Assembly (NCBI GenBank): GCA_030737835.1
Contig: CM060853.1
Coordinates: forward strand, 19,216,895-19,280,894
Source of the DNA: Acorus gramineus
Taxonomy: Eukaryota; Streptophyta; Magnoliopsida; Acorales; Acoraceae
Reading direction: 5' to 3'
DNA: 64,000 bases
Every line of letters begins with the position of its first letter. Position 1 is the first letter of the stretch. Below are positions 57,263-64,000 of this stretch, piece by piece. The position numbers and the translations under genes were made by a program. The notes beneath the pieces are model-generated. The model made no database searches. It was given only the letters and a program-made list of their open reading frames with translations, and was not told where the DNA came from.

Positions 57263-58361
57263 GGATAATTTTCTTTTTTAGCCCCCACAAAAACAAATTG
57301 CATGTTTGGCCCTACCAGTTTTAATTGTAAAACTGATAGCGCGTGCTCACATGACATGCTAACTAGGTGTCTGGTTTGCCATGGATCCATAGGTGCCTAT
57401 GTACGGGGGCACACGTCTCCCCACAGTGGAGTCAAGGTCAAGTTGCTTAATCATGTCTCCCATCCTTTTAACTCCCCCACTAGAGCCCCATTCCCCTACC
57501 CCGCTCTCTTTCATCACACCCCCCCCCCCCCCCAAAAAAAAAAACCCTCACTCATTTTTATTTGAGATGATCTTTCCCAAAAACTTCACTCTAACTCTCA
57601 TATATATAACAAAGTAATCATTATCGGCTATGTGAGAAGCATGAACAGCAACATGGGGACCAGGAGCAGGCACATCAAGACCATATGCAATCACGGTCGT
57701 ACGATGAGCGACTACCTATATCATCTTTTCTCATCTACTATATGCGGACACGTAGACATGCTGGTGTGCCTCTACTGCACCCATACATGGATATTCAAAT
57801 GTGAGATTTACAACACCAGGTCATTTGATTGAATCATCCTCCACACCATCAAATATGCCTTCTTCGGCGTCTCCTGCACATATGAAGACGAAGAATAATG
57901 AAAATGGTTTTTAGGATGATAGTGGATGAATGTAAAACTATAAACATATTGCAATATATAAATATGTGATATTATTAAATTTGAAATGTTTTATTATTTG
58001 TGATTTAATAATATGATTTTTAGTATCTTTTCAACGTCGCAGACGATTGTCCCAAAATCCAAAACAAAGAAGATGTGATCCATAATCACGTCTCAAAGAA
58101 AGACGTGATTACCGATCACGACTCCTTCATTCTCCTCGTTGGGGACCCTGCGTATAGGCATAGGGGATACTTGCGTGCGGGAGATGTCTCCCGGGGCAAA
58201 TGTAATCACGTTTTCCTAGTGACAAATCAGAAACCTGGCCAGCGTGCGGTACGCTGACCAATCAAATTTGACCACGTTATAAGTTTTGTAATTAAAACAG
58301 GTAGCTTGTGGCCAGACATGCAATTTTTTTTATGTTGGGGGGTTAAAAGAAAAAATTGCCC
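57263..58361. mobile_element. Mutator-like element with perfect 9-bp TSD
   Basis: Flanked by TTATCTTTT on both sides (57254-57262 and 58362-58370). TIRs of about 80-100 bp: the left reads GGATAATTTTCTTTTTTAGC and the right, reverse-complemented, GGGCAATTTTTTCTTTTAAC. Both continue with AATTGCATGT-CTGGCC or TTGGCC and a GTTTTAATT stretch. The interior is moderately GC-rich with short frames but no recognised gene. It carries a run of 15 C then 11 A (57519-57544). Confidence 0.85.
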
Positions 58362-58476
58362 TTATCTTTTTGCATCACATTTTTAAGAGAAAATGATTGA
58401 CACACAAATATACTTACAATGCCAAATGACATACAGTGATGGATTGATAAGATTTGCTCCAATTCAAGTGATCATT

Positions 58477-59457
58477 CTATTACAACATAAATCTCCCCAC
58501 TCTTAATGGTGTTGAAGATCTCCATTTATAGAGATGAATACAAGAAGTTACAAGAGGAGCTATAAGGAGTTACAAGGAATTACAAGAATATAATAAGTTA
58601 CAATAAGTTATAAGTAGTTAATACTAATTATAAGGAGTTGCAATTTATTTTATCTAATACGCCCCCTCAAATTGTAGGTTCTTGAACGCTCAACTTATCT
58701 TTAATAAATTGGTGATGGAGAGAATTTGATATAACATCTCCTGGTTGATCTCTTCTCTTGAAATGAATTTGACATGAAGATGACCACCAGATACTTGCTC
58801 GTGGGTTGTTGCACCACAATATTGGTTTTGAACACTATTTTTTTTTTTTTTGAGAGAGAGACTTGTATGAGGAGAAGATGAATAAGGTTAAGTTCTTAGA
58901 GAGAGATCTCTATGATGAGGAAAGAAAAGTGAAAAGAAGAGGGCTTGATGTTAGGTTGGATTTGTTTCCATGAGTCTATTGATTGGACAAGGGTTTTTTT
59001 TTTATAGGAGTGAGAGTTGTGTGAAGGAAGAGAAGGAGATGATTCTAATAGGATTTTAGAGAGGAGTTCTCTGTTGAGGAAAGGAAAGTGAGAAGAAGAG
59101 GAATTTGTGGTTATTAGGTTAACAAGGTTTTTAGAAAGAGAGATGTCTGTGTTGAGGAAAGAAAAATAAGAAGAAGAATTGTCTCCATAAGTATGGATTG
59201 GAGAAGAGTTTTTTTTTTTGTTGGGGAGAGTGGCTTCTCGAAGAGCCATATGTAAGGATCTAATTGTGTTCTAATACCATATTACAGCATAAATCTCCCC
59301 GCACTCTTAATGGTGTTGAGGATCTCCATTTATAGAGATGACTACAAGAAGTTACAAGATGAGTTATAAGGAGTTATAAGAATACAAAAAATTACAATAA
59401 ATTATAAGTAGTTAGTACTTATAATTATAAGGAGTTGCAATTTATTTTATCTAATAC
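58477..59457 (-). mobile_element. TRIM (terminal-repeat retrotransposon in miniature), 981 bp
   Basis: Two direct LTRs (58477-58660 and 59279-59457, about 180 bp each) share long stretches such as GGAGTTGCAATTTATTTTATC. The flanks are TCATT on both sides (58472-58476 and 59458-59462), a perfect 5-bp duplication. On minus, the 5' LTR is followed by TGGTATTAGAACAC (primer-binding-like) and the 3' LTR is preceded by a purine tract TTTGAGGGGGC. The LTRs end in TATTA/TAATA inverted text rather than TG/CA. The internal part is only about 620 bp, with no gag-pol. Confidence 0.88.
58896..59249 (-). other. Short open frame inside the TRIM
   Basis: An open frame of 117 codons starts about 15 bp from the primer-binding region. 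It contains three diverged repeats built on a S-S-x-F-x-F-L-N phrase (SSYFSFLNTDISLSKNLVN; SSHFPFLNRELLSKILLES; SSFHFSFLIIEISL). It is not a known retroviral protein. The open frame is real; its coding status is doubtful. Confidence 0.35.
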
Positions 59458-59462
59458 TCATT

Positions 59463-61339
59463 AGGTCAACAAAACTTCAAAGAGTCAAAGCATATGATTG
59501 TCATCTAATAAAACCCATAAACGAAACGAATGTCATGGGAGCTAACTGTTGGGATTATGTCTCGATCTGGTGTATCACATCGGATGGCCATGATGAAACC
59601 ATATTAGGTTGGGCACCTAATAAGTAGAATATTATTTAAGATTTGATCTTAATTAATATTTAAAGTGAATCTCCTAAAATAGGAAACAATATTTGTTTGT
59701 TAATTAGAAGAGTGAATATCTCCTAATCAATGGAACAATATTTGTTTGTTAATTGGGAGATTATTTGGGGAGGAAGTTATTTATCTCTATAAATATCTTC
59801 TTAGGTTTCATGACAAGATAGACAATGTATACAATATAGAGATCCTAAGGGAAGATTGAGAGGGTTTTAAGAGAGGGTAACTCCATGAGAGAGTTTGTGA
59901 GTCTCTTAATGTATCTCAACTATCAAAGTGGATTATCTGTTTTTTACCCCGTAGATGTAGACCTAAGCCGAACCACGTATATCTTATCTTCTTCGTATGA
60001 TGTGATATTTCGTTCTTGTGTTCGATCTCGTATTTGTTGGTGGCTTCTGCGAATAACCTTCCCAACACTAACTTCAATTATTCCTTACGAATCATGAATG
60101 AGTATGCTCAACCTCTTGAAACTAATAAATTTGACCATCATGGAGGAGGTGTCCTTTGACTGTCGAGTCAAAAACCACATCCAAATAAAAGAAAAAAAAA
60201 AGTCATATAACGCATAAATAAAATATATAAAGCGAAGACATGCAGACACCAACAGTTTATCCATGTGTCTGAGAGGGGAACTATTACAAGTGCAGTGACC
60301 GACCATATTCAAACCGACCGTATTCGGTGGTCATTCGTCTGCAACTGCCATTTATATTTAGGTCAATGTTTCCAACTATAAACAATGTCGATCATGTTGA
60401 TTTTTTTGCTTTTTTGAATTTCATGTTAGCATTCATACCTGAAGAGGTGGGCCAAGACATTTTTACTTTGACAGTTTATAACGTGTAATTTAAAGCAGCT
60501 CTTATGGATGTCACGGTTGGTTATGTTTGTCATGACTCCCCAATAATGTGTTAAATCTGCAAAAATAAAATAAAATTAGACTTTATGTTTTTATATTCGT
60601 CTTGTGTGTCGGAGTTGTGAGATGTCTTGCATGAAAGGTTTGTTTGCAAAGGCATAGGGTGAGTTTAATAGATGTGCATTTTTATATTTTTACTTAATTG
60701 TACAGTATTTATTTAGTTTCTTCCTTGTTAGGTTTAATAGAGAGACTTTTCTGTGAGATACGATCGTTCTAGAGTTTACTCGAGAAATGGATGGTGCTGA
60801 TGAGAGAGGTTTATAGTGAACCATTTTTTGCTCTCCTTGGTGGACGTAAACATATTTTGTCAAATTGCATAAATCTTTATGTTCTTTTAATTATTTTATA
60901 AGTGTTGAGATTTAATCCTACAACATTGTTACATCAACAGTTTTATGATTTTTTTTTGAAGGGGGATAAAAGTTAAAATTACATTACTTTGTGATTTGGC
61001 ATGTGAATTAAAGTCATAATCAACGTAGTCATGGAACTAGGGTCGATCATGATAGACAACATACTAGATGAGCTACTAGATGAGATCTTAAAATGTTATC
61101 CATGTTCATAAATCTTTTTTTGGGGCCCACCATTTTTAAAAAAAAATTGGTGATACTTTTTTTTTAATTGAGTGAGACCCACTCTATTTTTTAGATTTTA
61201 AAAATAATTAAATAATTTTATCATATTTAAAAAATTTTTATAAAAAAAACCTTAAAAATAAAATAAAGTGCATGATGGGAGAGTAGACAAATCAACAAAA
61301 ATAAATTTCTTTCAACAAATTAGTTGAGACATTTCTTAA
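59463..61339. other. AT-rich intergenic, no gene seen
   Basis: No gene or bounded element recognised. TATTTGTTTGTTAATT with TCTCCTAA context occurs twice (about 59690 and 59745). Confidence 0.5.
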
Positions 61340-61571
61340 GGTAGAGTTTGGTAACGCGATTACAATACTGATTTTCTACGGTCGCTGGATTTAAAACTGA
61401 TTCTGGAGGAAGCTGCATCCCCCTAGAATTTTCAAATCGCAGCTTTTTGGACACTATTTGTCTGAAATTTGTTTGTAGGAAGCTGCGATTGCAAAACTGT
61501 TTGGTTGTACGATTCCAAAATCAACTTCCTATAATCGTAAAAGTTGCGCAATCGCGCAACCAAACGCTACC
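61340..61571. mobile_element. Tourist-like MITE, 232 bp
   Basis: TIRs GGTAGAGTTTGGTAACGCG and, reverse-complemented, GGTAGCGTTTGGTTGCGCG, with TAA directly outside both ends (61337-61339 and 61572-61574). A complete non-autonomous PIF/Harbinger MITE. Confidence 0.85.
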
Positions 61572-61574
61572 TAA

Positions 61575-62451
61575 TTATGAATTTTGAGATATTCTTAGGA
61601 ATTTTGAGCGCGGGAAAAGAGTGGGATATATGGCATTTAATTATTCAAACCTTATTTGTATCATTATACGTGCCTGTTAGATTAGGTAGACTCGGATATG
61701 GATGTTAAGGTATAGGCTTATTAAAATGATTTAAGTCTCATATGTATATACGTCATATGTATTATTTTCATCACAGATTACAACATAAAATTTTTAAATG
61801 ACCCTCCCCCACCCCAAGGTTAGAAGCCATGCATGCCATCCTAGTTTAATTATGTCCCCAATTTAATTTTATTATTATGTAATCTTCTTTCGTTGGTCAA
61901 TCTTTCAATCACTGTTCTGTTTAAAAACTAAGATTGAAAAGTGTTTTTTGAAATAAAATTGTTTTTTAACATGATTTTAGATCTTGATTTTTATTGGAAT
62001 GTTTTTTTTAATTCAGAAATCAATATTTGAAAATAGTTGATGGTTGACAGAGAAAATTATTTTTCAATTCAAAAAATCGATTTCAACAAAAAAAAAAACG
62101 TTATTTTTTAACTTTTTAAAACACGGATTTTAAAAAAAAAATTAAAAAAAATTTAATTTTTGAATCTGAATAAAGTTATCCTGTGTAATTGTACGATTTT
62201 AATTTTTTAATTTTTAAAAAAATAAAAATAGATCCAATCGTACAACCAAACAGAAAAATAAAAGAAATGTGAGAAGTCGATCTCATGCTCACATTTATAT
62301 CTGTCGTCATATGAAATATTATATCCGAAAGATTTGAATTCAAAAACTGATATCGATGTCAAAAAAACTTAGAATCATTGACAGGACCAACAAGATGTGA
62401 TGTCTCGCTGGTTTTGGACCTTTGGTAGCTTTTTATTGGAGAAACAATCTT
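61575..62451. other. AT-rich intergenic, possible MITE
   Basis: TTCTGTTTAAAAAC (about 61916) and, reverse-complemented, TTCTGTTTGGTTGTACG (about 62250) could be the ends of another MITE of about 340 bp. No gene seen. Confidence 0.35.
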
Positions 62452-62895
62452 TAAGTTTTTATGTGAGAATTAAATTATTTTAAGATTTATGATTATTTTA
62501 GTATAAATAAAAATAAAATAATTTTATGTTTATATATATTTTAAATTATTTTTATTAGAAAATATAATAATAAAATTTTTGTTGTTTGGATAAAATATGA
62601 ATAAAGTGTGAATAAAGATTTATAAAAAATAAAAAAAATGATGAGAGTTGATTTGATAATTGATTTATAAGAGATGATGACAATTGATTTGACAGTGGGC
62701 CACGTATTCTTTTGGTTTGAATAACCTAGAATAAATTAATTCTAATGGGTGAATGGAATCCATATACCACTTTATACTAGTTAATTCTGACATATAGATT
62801 CTCATTTATTCTAGTTATCCAAACATTCATAATGAGGTTATTCCAACTAATTCCAATTTATTCCGGGTTTATTCTCTAACCAAACATGGGCTAAA
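62452..62895 (-). mobile_element. MITE family M1 copy F
   Basis: The reverse-oriented partner of copy G. It shares with G (inverted) the stretches TTTAGTATAAATAAA, ATTGATTTATAAGAG and CATATACCACTTTATA. It ends ACCAAACATGGGCTAA. Confidence 0.7.
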
Positions 62896-62942
62896 TGACA
62901 ATAAAAATCCAACGTCTGCATTAATCATGTTTAGTTTTTTAA

Positions 62943-63398
62943 GCCCGTATTTGGTTCGTGAATAAATCTGAAATAAATTAAAATTAGTCAGAATAACTTC
63001 ATTATGAATGTTTGGATGACCGGAATAAATGAGAATTTGTATGTTAGATTAGAAATAACTAATATAAAGTGGTATATGGATTTCATCGACCCGTTAGAAT
63101 TAAGTTATTCCATGTTATTCAAATTAAAAGAATATGTGGCTCCACTGTCAAATTAACTGTCATCACCTCTTATAAATCAACTGGTAAATTAATTGTCATT
63201 ATTTTTTTACCTTTCATAAATCCTTATTCACACTTTATTTACATTTTATCCAAACAATAAAACTTTATTATTACATTTTCCAATGAGAATATTTCAAAAT
63301 ACAATTAAACACAAAATCATTTTATCTTTATTTATACTAAAATAGTCATAAATCTCATAATAACTTAAATTCTCAAACCAAACGTGGACTAAAAGTAT
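62943..63398 (+). mobile_element. MITE family M1 copy G
   Basis: Starts GCCCGTATTTGGTTCGTGAA and ends CCAAACGTGGACT. The interior has the shared motifs, including CACCTCTTATAAATCAACT and CCAATGAGAATATTTC. With copy F it makes an inverted pair of about 950 bp with a 47-bp spacer. Confidence 0.75.
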
Positions 63399-63399
63399 T

Positions 63400-64000
63400 T
63401 GTTTGTTCCTATCCTAATCAATGCCATTTACAGACGAAAACTTAATTAGTCTACGTAAAAGTTTAATAATTTTGTTTAAATTCTAATCCATGCAATCAAT
63501 CGAATTATCCTTATTTTTATCCACGGAATAATGACAAATGCAGATGCAAATTCAAATAGATATTATCCAACACAATAGTTGTCTCTATTCTATGTTACTC
63601 TTATTCCCAAATTAAATGGGCCCTTAATTATCTAAAAACGACATTTTAACGAAAAGAGGCAATCTGGGTGCTCCATGTTTAATAAAAATGACGAGACTAC
63701 TTTTCCTTTAAAAAATAAATACAAAAGGAAAATTTGATGAAAAATAATCTGTTTTTTTTTTGCTTAGTAAAAATAAATAAATAATAATATGTTACTATGT
63801 TAGGCTTGTGTACAATCCTGTTTATAGCTTCCATCGGATTTTAATTTTTTTAATATACACTTCATTGAAGTACATACTATATATTGTTATAAAAAGTGAA
63901 TTATATACATTGAGGTATATTAGTATTTTTCTTAAAAATAATTTTTTAAAATTTTATATATACTACAATACTACACTATCACAATATATCGTCTCTCCGG
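63400..64000. other. AT-rich intergenic to window end
   Basis: No gene seen. The last 170 bp resemble the AT-rich dispersed repeat near 10380 and 38330 (ACTTCATTGAAGTACAT). Confidence 0.5.

Noticed and set aside
1-64000. CRISPR array, bacterial operons or phage genes
   Set aside because: Spliced plant genes and plant transposons throughout; none of the tandem repeats has a repeat-spacer structure.

Overview
The window is nuclear DNA of a flowering plant. Genes have GT-AG introns and are spaced by long AT-rich stretches packed with plant-type transposable elements (Tourist/Harbinger-like MITEs, Mutator-like elements, a CACTA end, a TRIM retroelement, a tRNA-derived SINE). The proteins are plant forms: an ATL-type RING-H2 ligase, plant CDT1, and dioxygenases of the ACC-oxidase-homolog group. 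First exons of the dioxygenase genes are much richer in GC than the surroundings, a gradient common in monocots; this is only a weak hint and the species cannot be named.

Layout. 1-3.6 kb: gene-free, with a SINE and tandem repeats. 3.7-31.1 kb: an array of three intact three-exon 2-oxoglutarate/Fe(II) dioxygenase genes (DOX-1 3835-7369, DOX-2 13012-14406, DOX-3 27955-29446), all on +, plus a broken partial copy of DOX-3 (30384-31122). All three intact genes keep the HxD...H iron ligands, the RxS 2-oxoglutarate site and identical intron positions. The gaps hold a 1.03-kb foldback element with a 9-bp target duplication, a CACTA end, a 2.9-kb direct tandem duplication carrying what looks like the promoter and first exon of another gene, and a Mutator-like element with a Harbinger-like element nested inside it.

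31.5-36.1 kb: an unrecognised small gene (-) and ETFB (-, five exons). 38.9-46.9 kb: CDT1 (-, seven exons) lies head to head with an organelle-targeted TPR protein gene (+, two exons). Two E2F sites lie in the CDT1 proximal promoter. A 943-bp Mutator-like element with long TIRs and a 9-bp target duplication (8/9 match) sits between the genes, ending only 50-60 bp before the TPR start codon. 52.9-54.0 kb: an intronless ATL RING-H2 ubiquitin ligase (-). 54-64 kb: no recognisable gene, but several well-bounded elements: a Mutator-like element with a perfect 9-bp duplication, a 981-bp TRIM with a perfect 5-bp duplication, a 232-bp Tourist-like MITE, and two MITE copies forming a large inverted pair.

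The dioxygenases probably act in specialised metabolism or hormone modification, but their substrates cannot be read from sequence. CDT1 (replication licensing), ETFB (mitochondrial electron transfer) and the ATL ligase are unrelated neighbours. I see no wholly new biochemical system. The most unusual features are the transposon-split head-to-head promoter, the duplicated captured gene start, a possible alternative last exon of the TPR gene, and the hairpin-forming elements around the dioxygenase array.
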